Shown here: positions 38,316 to 50,200 of the stretch, one piece after another
Position numbering within the stretch: the stretch's first letter is position 1
Layout of the letters: every line of letters starts with the position of its first letter
Assembly: GCA_003342895.1 (NCBI GenBank)
Contig: PTFA01000491.1
Coordinates: 222,232-286,231 of the forward strand
Direction of reading: 5' to 3'
DNA: 64,000 bases
Source: Casuarius casuarius
Lineage: Eukaryota; Chordata; Aves; Casuariiformes; Casuariidae
Notes under the pieces: model-generated
What the model saw: the letters and a program-made list of their open reading frames with translations, nothing else
What the model was told of the DNA's origin: nothing
Databases searched by the model: none
Translations under genes and position numbers: made by a program

Positions 38316-38699
38316 CCCCTCCCCGCCGCCTCTCTTTTTTTGGGGGGGGGGCGGAGCGGCCTCGCCTGCGGCGGAGGGATGGCAGCGGCCTTCGCGCTCG
38401 CTTCGGTTGGGAAGGAGGGGGGGGGGCGGCCGCCTCGCTGCCCCCGCGGGGCGGAGGGTTAACGGCGTCGCCGAGCCGCCGCCGCCGCCGCCGCTCGGGG
38501 CGGGGAGCTCGCCTGGGCGAGCGGCAGCGCAGGGCCGCGGTTTACCTGAGGTGCTCGGGCCGCCGGGCTTTTGTGCGGCCCGGCGGGGGGGGCGGGGGAG
38601 CCCCGAGCAGGTTACCTGCGCCTCGCCAGGGGAGCCCGGCCGCCCCCGGAGCAGCAACCCCGAGGGGAGAAGAAGAAAACATCCCTAGCTTTCAGGCGG

Positions 38700-41090
38700 T
38701 CTGTGCAGCAAACAAAAGCCAGGACAGACTTCGGGGTATTTAGGAAGAAGTTGAAAAGGCCGCATCCTTTGTACCGTTGAATAGGATTCTGATTTCCCTT
38801 TGTTGAGCGACACGCTTGGAAAAAATCATCTCCCTTTCCAGTGGAGCAACTTTGGATGTTTATTATCTTGGGGGGGGTCTCGTTCTCAATTTGGTTTCGA
38901 CTGCTGGCTTAATTCGTAGCGGTTGTTAATTGGACCTGCGTGTGGGGAGTATAACGAGTACAACTTTCACTCGTAGCTAAGCAGTTCTATTTTATGTTTA
39001 ATTTTGTTCTTCTCCAGATAGTCCCATCTGTTTCTCAGCTAAAATTTCTCAGCCGTTTCAACCAGTTAGGCGAACGCTGTAGAGTGACAGCCATTTGCAC
39101 CTCTCTGGAGAGGGGTACTAACTGGCAACAGTAGCACAATTTAAGGGGTAATTATGGAATTGATAACGTGAAGCTGCAGAACAGACTGCATCAGTTGATG
39201 AGTGTGGATGAACACTTGCCTGAACACTATGGAAATATCCCAGATAAAGCATGCCCACAAGCACCTTCCTGTGTGAGCCTGGGATTTAGGCAGGCTGTCT
39301 CCACATAACGCTCTGCCACCACCAAAGAGATTTCTCTGCTTTGAGTGAAACACACCATGCCTTTTTTTTTTCTTACTCCTTAATATGACATAAAAGAACA
39401 CTCTGCAGTGTGCCTTCATTTTTAGTGCAGGAGTGAGATGGAGCTAGTGTAGATTTGTCCTAAAGCACAGAGGGGGGAAAAAACAGCCTGCCAAGAGAGC
39501 CAACTTGCAGGGGAAGGTAACATAAAGGAGGATTTTCTTAAGGTAGATGAAGCAATTAATTAGATGCTTTTGTCCCCCAGTCTTAGAATTGATGCATTGG
39601 ATGGCGGCTGACGGTGTTTTACTGTAAAGATAATAGCCTGAAGGAATATGTTAAGGTTTTGTAATTGGAGTTAGAACTGGACTAGGTTCAGGAAGATCAG
39701 GCTTTGATGCCTGGTGGACTTCCTGTGTGATCTTTGTAAAAAGAAAAAAATACTGAGATTTAAGAATGATTTATGCTTTTTCAGAAAGTACTAATCATAG
39801 TCTGGACATCATTTTCCTATAACATGCCACGTTAGGTATGCAAAGTATTTTTCTGAGCATGAATCTTGATCTTAATCTCTGTTGTAGTTCCTCAATGGCA
39901 AAATGAGGCTAATAATCTTCCTAAGCATTTGTCTAGATCTGAGGGATTGCGTGAGTATGTGTTCATTTTCTAACATCACGCTCTCAGTTTGGGCCCATGT
40001 GCACTTGTATTACAGATGACAAATCATGTTCTTCCTGTCAGTTCTCAATTAGCGTTAGGAGAGGCAACACGGCATTTATTCTCAAGTCTTAGGTGAAGAA
40101 GGGGGTAAGGACTAGTAACTGCCCCATTTATTAAACTTCCATTTGCTGAGGCTGGGTTTCGTTGTGTTGAGTTTGAGATGGTTGTGCTGCTGGTTGAGTT
40201 TGTATCGTGTGCATACACAAAATTAATCTAGTAAATAGACAAGTACCTTAGGTGCGATTCCTTGTCTCTGCAGATCTAGCACTAAGATTTGTTGGCTTTA
40301 ACTTTTGTCTGACTCACAATTGCCTTTCCTATGTTGCATCTTTTTTTATTCCTTTGCTTTCTTTTGATTGCGTGGAGTCTGCAATAATGTCTAGATCTTC
40401 ACAGTTAATTTCAGTTGGCTTTTAGACATCTGATTTTTTTTTTTGTGCTTTGAATGAGATGCCGAATACACCTTTTTTTTAATTCTATGATTAGACTAGG
40501 ATTCAGGAGTGCGAATCAAAATTAGGCCATTTTAGTGCAAGCATTTTTTAGACCTCAGAACTTGTCTTTGAAAGTCCATTAATAAAATATGCAATAAATA
40601 CATGGAACATCATAACTGTATTCTAATGAATTATATGTTTATTCTAGACAATATTGTAATCCAGCAATTCATGATCTAATTTGTTCTTTTTTTAAGATTA
40701 CTTTATCATCAGTGCTATGAATTCTGTGACCTGTGAAAATCAAGTTGTTCTGTCTCTGACGCTTTCTGGTAATAAAGATTCTGTGATTAGAACTTTGCTG
40801 ACAATTTAGTCGATCTGTGACGCAGCTAGACCCACTCCTCTTCTGAAACTGTTTTCTCTGCAATACTAATATTAGGAAAATAATTAGGTGGGAAATGGTG
40901 CTAGGACCTATTTTTACGGTTCCTTTTCTGGTTGACAGCAGTTTAGTTTTCAGAATGAGAGTGATCTCCCTATGGAGACAGTTGTGTTCTCCTGCTAATA
41001 TCTAGCATCATCTGTCTGTGAAGCTCAATGTTATACATAATATGTAATCTGTCCCATTTTGCTTGTGTCCTTACCTCTGTCCTAAAACAG
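38700..41090 (+). other. MLLT1: MLLT1 intron 1 (visible part)
   Basis: AT-rich sequence from the edge of the CpG island to the exon 2 acceptor. It includes MIR-like pieces at about 39.69-39.96 kb. No coding exon or RNA gene is seen. The true 5' end of the intron depends on exon 1, which is not visible. Confidence 0.7.
39685..39960 (+). repeat. MIR-type SINE remnants
   Basis: Two blocks resemble consecutive parts of an ancient MIR SINE in forward orientation: 'gacttcctgtgtgatcttt' near 39,718 and 'cctcaatggcaaaatgagg' followed by 'ctaataatcttcctaag' near 39,890. The spacing between them is longer than in the consensus, so this may be two fragments or an insertion. Confidence 0.4.
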
Positions 41091-41271
41091 TGCACAGTTC
41101 AAGTAAAATTGGAGCTGGGGCACCGAGCCCAACTGCGGAAAAAGCCCACAACCGAAGGGTTTACTCATGACTGGATGGTGTTTGTCCGTGGCCCGGAGCA
41201 ATGCGACATCCAGCATTTTGTGGAAAGGGTGGTCTTTCGGCTACATGAGAGCTTCCCCAAACCCAAGCGTG
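41091..41271 (+). CDS. MLLT1: MLLT1 exon 2 (YEATS, residues 5-65)
   Basis: Follows aaaacag and opens with [14 protein letters not shown]. It encodes the first half of the YEATS domain with pocket residues F28, H56 and F59 (GFTHDW and LHESFP). It ends in phase 1 before gtgagt. The frame at its start is phase 0, as expected after a four-residue first exon. Confidence 0.97.
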
Positions 41272-44200
41272 GTGAGTATATTTTTGAAGATGTGTAATTA
41301 GGCCTTTTCTGCAATGCTCACGCACTGTTCAGTCTTGGTTTGGTCTTGTACTGTCACATTTCTATAAAATATTTTCTTCAAGAGGAGCAAAATGTGCATT
41401 GCACGCACTTGAGTCTTGACCTTTACCATCTCCATTTGAGGAAGGTCAGGGAGAACGAGACCTTTCTTCTAATGAAAGGGTCAGAGGTGAGATGCTTGCT
41501 CCTCTTATTTAAGCATTACTATATTCAGGTTCTGGAGACACTTAATGACAGCAGAAGGTAATTCATGTTGCAGAATGGGAAAGATTGGTTCGATTAGTTA
41601 ATCTGAGCCAACAAAAGCTGGAAGCATGTGACTGGTGGGAGGTCCTCAAATACTGGGATGGTATATATACTGTTATATATTGACTTTTGCATTGGTCAGC
41701 AAGCAGCTATCAGAATTCCTGCAATTTCTAGTCTACAAGTGCCAAGTCAGGCAGTATTTAAGCCAGCATAAATCAGTGCTGCCGAAGGGGTGGTCTCTTT
41801 ACCTCTGGCTGTACAATCCAACTGCGTGTGTGCGTACAAGCACTGTGCAGTCAACAAGGTTGAGGAGCTGATCTGGCTGGGGAGGATGTAAAAATTTGTA
41901 ACGTCGCTTTCTGCTGGATTGATCCTTTACTCTTTCCGACTGTGCAGCAATATGAACTTTATTGTTGGCACAAGGGCAACAGGAATGCAAGGCTGAGGTG
42001 GAAAAGCAGGAATTGCCCTTTTCAGCAGCAGCACAGACTTAGATCTGCCTAAGATTGTGTAACTGCATCTGCAGTGTTATTGTTAGGTAGTGTTACCAGG
42101 AATGCTGACGGGCGAAGAGTATTGCTATAAATTACTTCATAACACACATTCTTTGAGATACCATTTTTGGAAGCCTGCTGGGCACGCAAGATCTTTTAGG
42201 ACTACTGACTTCATTGGTTATTTGTGACAATCCATGGTAGAAAGTAACTCAAAGGCGTTCAGCTGATAAAGATGGGCATCTAGTATGTATGTTGATTATA
42301 GCTACTTCAAATTGGTGTGGTAAAACTGATGCATGATAAGCAATTGTGATACTGAGCTGGAAGCTAATGTATAGAATAAAAGTTACAATCTGCTGTGCTA
42401 CAATTCTTGTCAGCCAGTGTAATTAGTTTATTACAAACATCTGCAGTAGGATAGTGCATCCTCTTTGCTCAGTGGATGCTGTATCATCTACCTTTAAATA
42501 GGCAATTTGTCCCCTTCTCAGGGTTTTTTTTAAGTATTTCCTTAAGCTTGCTCATAATGCCTGTTTGCTTTTGACCAAAGAGCGTCAGGATTGTACGTAA
42601 ATTGTGTGGCATATGTATACTATTTCTAGATTCATTTGAAAGATTTCTTCAGATGAGTCTCTCTTAGTGTAGCAAAAACTACTGGTGAGGGTAGGCCTGT
42701 GCTGCTAGCAGATTGCTTGTACAGTAATTTTTTAGAATAATTTTGAATTTAGAATGAATTTTTTAGAATAGGGTGGCAAAGGAACAAAGGCTGCCTGGCA
42801 AATAGTCTGAAAATTCCTAATGCCATTTTGGCACTGCTGTTGGGTTTGGGGTTTTTTTTCCCCCTACATGATCGGATTTTAATATGAGATCTGAGTTAAA
42901 GCAAGTGAAGAGGTTTTGATTATTTTTATATATGCTCTTCTGTCCTAGTTGGGTGCAAGGAATTTTGAGTGCTGCTTACTAGCGCCTCTATGATGGTAGA
43001 ATTGCTTAGAACTGGGGATAATTTAGCTACATTAAAGGAAATTAATGTGTGTTTTAGGTTTGAGGGAAATACCATTTCCTAATCATATTAATCCCTTGAA
43101 ATTCTTTAGAGAAGTAAAAAGACTTGCATTAACTTTCCCTAATTACTTAATTGACTTTATTTACATGTACTGTAGTGCATGAATTACACGCAAGTGCATC
43201 CAGTTCCTGAGAGGGAGAACATCTGTATTGGTCTCATGTCTGTACTGACGGCAGTTCTGTGTAGTTAAGTCATGGCTGAATGGTCCTGGAATCCTTCAAG
43301 TCAGCTACTGCTGCACTGAAATATGAAGGTAGATGATAGGAAGGATTCTGTAACATGAAGGTACAACTCGTGGTGGAGCAGGAGGAATTGGGGCAGCAAG
43401 CTTGTAGATTCATCTCTTGGAAGTGATTAACTTTTGTTATCAAAGCTTCTGCAGTAGACAGCACTGGGACCTTAGCAGCAAGCTGTTTAAACTTTTGCTG
43501 TTTCCTTGTATATGAAATATATAACTGCTTACCTGCCCTTCAGGTTTCTTGTGAGGTTTGGAGGAAGCAGCTTGTAATTTAGTTGTTATGTAATTACAAA
43601 GATTGAGCATTGCAGGAGAGTGTTTCAAGGAAAAAAAAAAATCACCTTGCACATTACAGCGTTTTGGTGCATAAATGTCGGTCTTAAAAAGTAAACTTTA
43701 CCTCTCTATACTGCTCGAATTCCCGCCTTTTGGGAAGTCGCTTTTGTTGCACGACAGCTTTAACGGGCAGTTTGCATTGTTGTGGAACAGCAGAGAAATG
43801 TAATTCTGTTTCCCTGTGACAGGGAGAGGGAAAGAATCTCGTTGAGCCTTTGGAATGGAGTGTATTTTATGCTTCCTTTCTGTGGGAGGAGCCAAGAACA
43901 GTTTTCAGGCTCTTAACTAAGCCCATGACCACCATCTTATTTTGGTTTTCAGGAAGGTCAATGTTTTAAATGCATTCTGAGTTGTCAGAGACCCATTTCT
44001 CATCTTGCAGCTCCTTTTTGGCTCAGATTAAGTTGCACTATATTACAAGTTAACATATGTATGTTCTCTTTCAGTGTGCAAGGAGCCCCCATACAAAGTG
44101 GAGGAGTCTGGCTACGCAGGCTTCATTATGCCCATTGAAGTGTACTTCAAAAATAAGGTAGAATCTGATTCCTGGTCTTATAATTGTTTTGAGCTATGCC

Positions 44201-47200
44201 AGAGTCTGAAACTGCCTGACAGAAAGACTCTAAGTTATGTGACTGTTTTATGTGTGTGGTTTTTATTACTCTAATAAATAGAATTTAACTGGGAGTTGGA
44301 AACTCCTGCCAGACTTAAAAAGCGAGCTTTTGGTAGAAATGGAACTATATAGAAAGCTAATATTGGGACAGTGCGATGGACTGTGAGATTCTGAAAAGAG
44401 ATTGTACCACTCGTTACAAGGTTTTCTACCGTAGATAATATTAAAGCAGTTTAAAATGTTTTATGCAAATATGGAAGTAAATCCTCATTAAAGCACTAAT
44501 TTTATATTAAAAAAATGTAAATGCTGTTTTGACTATAATCTATAAAAAACCGTTTTTATTTACAATCCTATTAAAATAAATATACAAATATACAAGTAGT
44601 GTAGGCCCAATACAAAGGTTTGCATATATAGGTAATGTACTTAGAACTGTATTAAAAATATTGTAGTTCTGACTCAGTACTTTTCCAAACAGAAAACACT
44701 AAATATTTTAAATCTTAAGATGCATTGCCAACAAATATATGGAAGCTAGAAATTAGGAATTATTGCATGCTCTAAGTCCTACCACAGAGGTCACGTACTG
44801 CCTGACTTGAAGAAGGTTACAAAAATAGGGATTTGGCCACTTGGGTTCATATTAATTCTGTTTCAGTGCAATTGTTTTGTTTAGCGTAAATCCTGAATCT
44901 TTCTGGTTTTGATTACTACTTTTAGAATAAAATGGAAGAGATAACGTTGTGCTTAGTATTCCGAAGAGGAACCTAGATAAACTACAAATTTAAGCATTAA
45001 GTCACCTCACAGTATTGTATGCTCTCACCCACTCTCCGCCCAAGCACAAGCAATTACCACACGTTTTGTGTACAGCAGACCGCGCATAATAACCTAATTC
45101 TACTTAGCTTCGCAGCATCTCTTACCAGTGCATCTCCCACAAACATATCTGGCTATGTTTTCCTTCTCATCCTACTCTAATGCAGTATGCTATTCTGGTG
45201 GTGTCACTTGTGAATAATTTAATTTTTTAGTTTGGTTTTTTTTTGGCCTACCGGATTGCTCTTGCCCTTCTCTGTAGATTTTATGTGTCTGATTTAGTAA
45301 TAAGCCAAATAACGAGATTGAAAACTGCCAGACTAAAACTTGTTTTCTAAACCTGGGAACATTTTGCCCACAACTTTCTTGGGGGTGGGGTAAGCCAAAA
45401 GGATGTGAAGAGAAATGGCAGTTGGAGAGTACGGGATGAAAGTCGTTGATAGAAGCAGCTTTGCTGGCAAGTACTGAAAACTGTGACTTGATGCAAAAAA
45501 CCTCAAAGGCTTAGAAGTAGTTTGACTTCTGGTGGCTTTTCTGAGGTTTTGATTGGAAATCAGGAAACTGTTCATCTGCGCTTTATGTTGGCTCCCTTCA
45601 GGTTTAAAATCTACCTTTACATTCCTGACCAAAAAACGTGCACTCCTCCCCTCTAATTGCTTGGAAGGGGAATCTTGGCGTGACTGTGATAGGTGAATTA
45701 TATTTTGTTGCTACTCTTACCTTTTTTTTTTTTCCTTCCTTTTCCACACAGTGTTTTCTCACACTTGCTTTTTCCCTGCAGGCCTGTTTCATATGTTCTC
45801 AGATCCTTCTCTCTCATTGCTGCCTCTCCTTTTTTTTTTTTTGTAGTTGCACTTGTTTGTGTTGCCTGCTGTCCATATTCATCTGCTTTCTGTCTTTCTG
45901 TTCCTTATATTCACATGCTTCTCGCAGAGTGTGGAACTGACAGCTTTTCTGAATATAACTCGGTTTCATGTCCACCAGGGTCATCACGTCTCATTGTTTC
46001 TGTAAACACGTGACTGCATAGTTGTTCTTTCTAACATTAGGGATGTGATGGCTTTTTTAAATAAGGGAAATAGGTGGCCCCTGTTCTTAGTGGAAACAAT
46101 GGAAGTAGCAGTTACTTTGGGAGAAGGCGGCTTGACAGTTTTGTCTTCAGAGAAATGAAAAATAGATAGGAAAATAGCTTTAGTTCTAAACATTTTTTTA
46201 ATCTTCAAACTACTCTCTACCTAGTTTTTTAGATGCATGTATTATGGAGAAGTTCTCCACTTTTAATCTGATTGCTAAACTGGCTAATTACGGAGCTTAG
46301 GACAGCACCTCCGCCATGTTAAATGGGGGCAAGCAGTGGTTGAAGGGGGGAGCATAACCGCTTCCATCTCCCTACACATCATTTGAACTGACCTGTGTTC
46401 TCAAGTTCAGCAATGAATTTGAAATAACTGAGCTATATCTAAGTTTGCTTTTATTGCTTAAAAGTGATTTTTGTAGTCCTTATGGCAGGAAATGTTATAT
46501 TCTCTTCATATTTGGAAATTAAACTTGGTACTTACAATTCTTGGAAGCTTAGAAGCTGCCTGAAATTGTGCAAGCCGGGCTCCTCTGACCACTCTTGCCC
46601 AGTGCTAATGCCACCTTGAAATACTGAGTTCTGTGATTATTTCAGGAAATGGAAATGTAAGAGCTGAGTGGTGCTGCAAAGAAAGAAATGCAAAGACAGA
46701 AGATGAGCAAAGACTGGCATGTAGTAGAAATTAAAAAGATGGGGAAAGAAGAAAAAGAGAAGACATGGCAAAGGTTTAAAATACAGTCTGTGTTCGCCTT
46801 CACTGGTGAATGTGATGTTAAAGCACCAAATAAATAAGTATTTCCTACCTAAAGGCCATATGTTCACTCTGGTCTCTGTAAACCTGTTGACACTGGTGGG
46901 GATCAGCTGTTTTGTGTGGAGCATATATTGTCCTCAATTTGCCTGAATCGATTACAGCATTTGGGACTCATCCTTGAGTAACTCTTTTCAAGTAGAGATA
47001 TTATGGATTGGTTCTGGGATTGCATAGAAAATGATGTGCTTTATAGGTGGCTGGACGAGATGAGTAGGGTGGTGCTTTCTGGCCATATGTTCCCTATATT
47101 CTAGCACGTTTTTGTTGATGATGGAAGTGCGTCCTTTCAGTTGAAATGAGAATTGCAACGGCTTTGGGATTTGTTTATCGGTGCATGTTTAGCTTTGTAA

Positions 47201-50200
47201 AGGTGAGGAGGAAAAGGATTTGAAGCGGGAGGGAACTAATCTGTGAAGGTTCATCTTTTCTATGGTTGGCTGAAACTTTTAATTCCACAGTTTAAGCCTC
47301 TTTTCTTAGCTCTTTCCGATCTCCGTCCTAAGTTGTTACTAGGATGATAAGTAGTGGTCGTCAGAGCCAGCGTACTCCTTGCTTTGGCTCACAAAAACAT
47401 AGTCCTGTTCACTTCTACAGCAACTTCTTTTATTAAGACTGTCCAAAGAATGTCTTAAATGAACTTCATCAGGGATTTTTTTTTTTAGGCAACTTTGCAT
47501 AAAACTGCCCATTGACTCTCTTCCTCTGTGTAGAGTACTTTTTTCCATTGCCTGTTCGGAGTAGGAGAGTCAGTGCTCTTGGCACCTCTGAAGCTTTTGA
47601 TGCCTTTCTGTCTCACAAAGAAGTGTCAGCGGAGTATTAAAAGTGGTATAAGAGCCTGTTTTTACCCCGTACAGATATGGCTATGCATTGGTAGCACGTT
47701 TGTCCTTCCTGGGCTGTATTCACCTCCCCATTAAGCAGGTGCTTTCTCAGTCTTGTCCTTTGAATTATAGAATATGTATTTTTATATGCTGATGTGAACC
47801 TGGAGAGTTTGTATTTCTGAATTTTCTGGAGCGTCCTAGTAGCTCATACAAGCAGTAAGATTTGCATTCTCATTTGATGTCGGTGACCAGCTAGAGTCTT
47901 TGCCTCTGTAACTGAACCTGAAAAATAAATGGCGCGATCCCAGCAGGTTAAAGGAGAAAGCTTTTGAAAGCACCGTTGAGTAAAGGTACCAGATCATTTG
48001 GGATTGTTGGACTGAAAATATTGGTCTGCTATTTCTATTTTTAAACCCTTTGTGTTTCTTCCTGTAATGAGAGCTGCTGTTAGTAGCTTCTGGTGCTTGA
48101 ATCAATACAAACTGGGTACAATAAATGCATTGCTGTTTTTCTACAACTCTTCCCCTTTGCTCTCCCCCACCCAATTTCAACAGTCTTGAATTTTTATTTT
48201 TTTTCTGGCCTCATTGTTGTCTCCAAATACATCTCTTACAGTGGTGGCATAGATTTTAATCTGGAGGTTGTAAGACAGGTATTTCTTTGGTATTCAGCTA
48301 CTATTACATTTTTGTATCCTAATCAGATTAGAACCCACCCCCCAAAAAAGCTGGAGACCTAGTCCTGCATGTTATTCCAAAGTAAGGCAGAAGATATTAA
48401 TGCAACATAGATAAGCTGTTGTGTGAAGATCTGTTTAAAGATACTACCTCCAAATTTCAGAGTTAGAGAGAAAAGGGTTCCAGGATTTACATATCAGAAT
48501 GCGCATAATACATGGTCTTCTCTGTTAGTGAAAAGGGAGGAGGCAGAGAAGTCAGTTTAGTTCTTCCAGTTAGGTTCAAAATAAACATATATATATATTT
48601 TCCCCTTCCCCAATATTTATAGATGTTGATATATATTGATATAGATGTATTTATTTTATATTATTTATATATATTTATATATATTTTTATATATTATAAA
48701 TATATAAAAATATTGGAGGAAGGGAAGAATGATTTGATTGTGTCTTTCAAAGCAGTACATAGATGCATGTATAGCAGGGCAGATGAAACTAAATAACACT
48801 TAAAGTATCAGGAACTGTACCTTCAGTAAGATAGTTCATGAAGGTCTCCTAAGAAAGGCTGCTGAAGAGCTTATTTTTACCCAAGACACTTTTACTCAAC
48901 AAATTGCTGAATTACTGAGGCACAGTTTGCCTAGGTTTGATTAGATTTGATTAGATAGCAACAGCTGAAATCTACTCAAACCTATTTACTCAGTGCTGCT
49001 GAAAGTTGTGCGAGGAGGAGTTAAAATTTGTCATTTTGTCTAGACTTTAAGCACAACCGTTCCGTTGCTCGTGTTTTTATATCTGTGCCGTATCATCTTA
49101 CGTACCAAACCTTCAGCGCTTCTCTGTGTGCTGCTCATGAGCAGTGCATAATTTTTACTTTTGCTCTGTTGTAAATTCATATGTATTATCACTTCCATGT
49201 GAGCAGACTGGTTTCCTAGCCAAAATACTCGCGCTGTGTGTTTCGGTAGCTCTTCAGCTTGGCAGGTTGATATGCGCTTCTGTAGGCTAGATATATTGCA
49301 GTGCCTGGCAAGGAAGCACTGTCAAATGTAGCAGCCTCACTAGCCATGTCAGCGTTGTATTTTGAATTTGTAAGAGCTAATAGATTATTAAGTACCTAGC
49401 TTTGAAAATCAGAAAAATATACTCGCTGCTTAATTAAAGTAATTGCCTTAAAACAGGAGAGTTCCAAAAAGCTGTTGTTGATTTAATTAACCCTGTAAAA
49501 TCTCAAAAGAGATAAGGGTGTTTCGTGGACTTGCTAGTAGAGTGGTATCATCGGGCTGCTTGCCTTAAAAATGAATATTGGGCTATTCACTTTCAAATGT
49601 CCTGTCTCAAAGCTGGGTGGAAGACTAGTCGAACGGGTTGTGCAGGCCTGGAAAGGGGGTTTCATTTATATAGACGTTATGAGCCGGTTACGGATAAATG
49701 ACTCTGTCAGGGTAGATCTATGGCAAAAGGGAAGTAGTGTTAGAAGTTATGGTTATTGAATAACCATGAGGCTGCTTCCTTGGTGTGCTAGATTTTTGTA
49801 GATAATTTTGTTTTATGGCTTTCTAAAAGTGATTTATGAGCTTTATGCACACGCTACCAGTGAAATTCTTTTGATTTGTGTAAGTGGCAAAGGGCACACC
49901 CTGCCTTAAAAACAGGACAAGGAAATTTTAACAAAGACTTTGAAAAATTCCTGCTCTTGTAAAAAGTGCCAAAAGAACTTTAACCTATTACTTCAGAACT
50001 CAAAAGTAAAATAAAAACTCTAGTATTCATAACAGTGCAGTAGCAGTGCAGTCACGAGGCTGGAAAATAGCAAGATTAAAGCATAACGTGCTCAGGCTTG
50101 GAGACCAGTGGTGGAGTGGGGTGATTCTGTGGATGGAGGGAAATTTATAGTGTCTGCAAATACATTATAGCTTGGCCCTAACTTTGTAGTACATTCTTCT

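Larger units (their letters stand above)
37430..38700 (+). promoter_or_regulatory. MLLT1: MLLT1 CpG-island promoter, interrupted by the gap
   Basis: Very CG-dense sequence on both sides of the 509-base N gap, followed at about 38.7 kb by an abrupt switch to AT-rich intron-like DNA. Its position upstream of MLLT1 exon 2 makes it the expected promoter and first-exon region. The visible parts hold a (GCC)n stretch near 38,475 and several G runs, but no recognisable first coding exon. Confidence 0.75.

Noticed and set aside
37551..38743. Long open frames crossing the N gap on both strands.
   Set aside because: They stay open only because unknown bases cannot show stops; the flanks are GC-rich promoter sequence.
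41585..41600. ggttcgatt, resembling a tRNA B box.
   Set aside because: No matching A box, T-stem or cloverleaf could be found around it.
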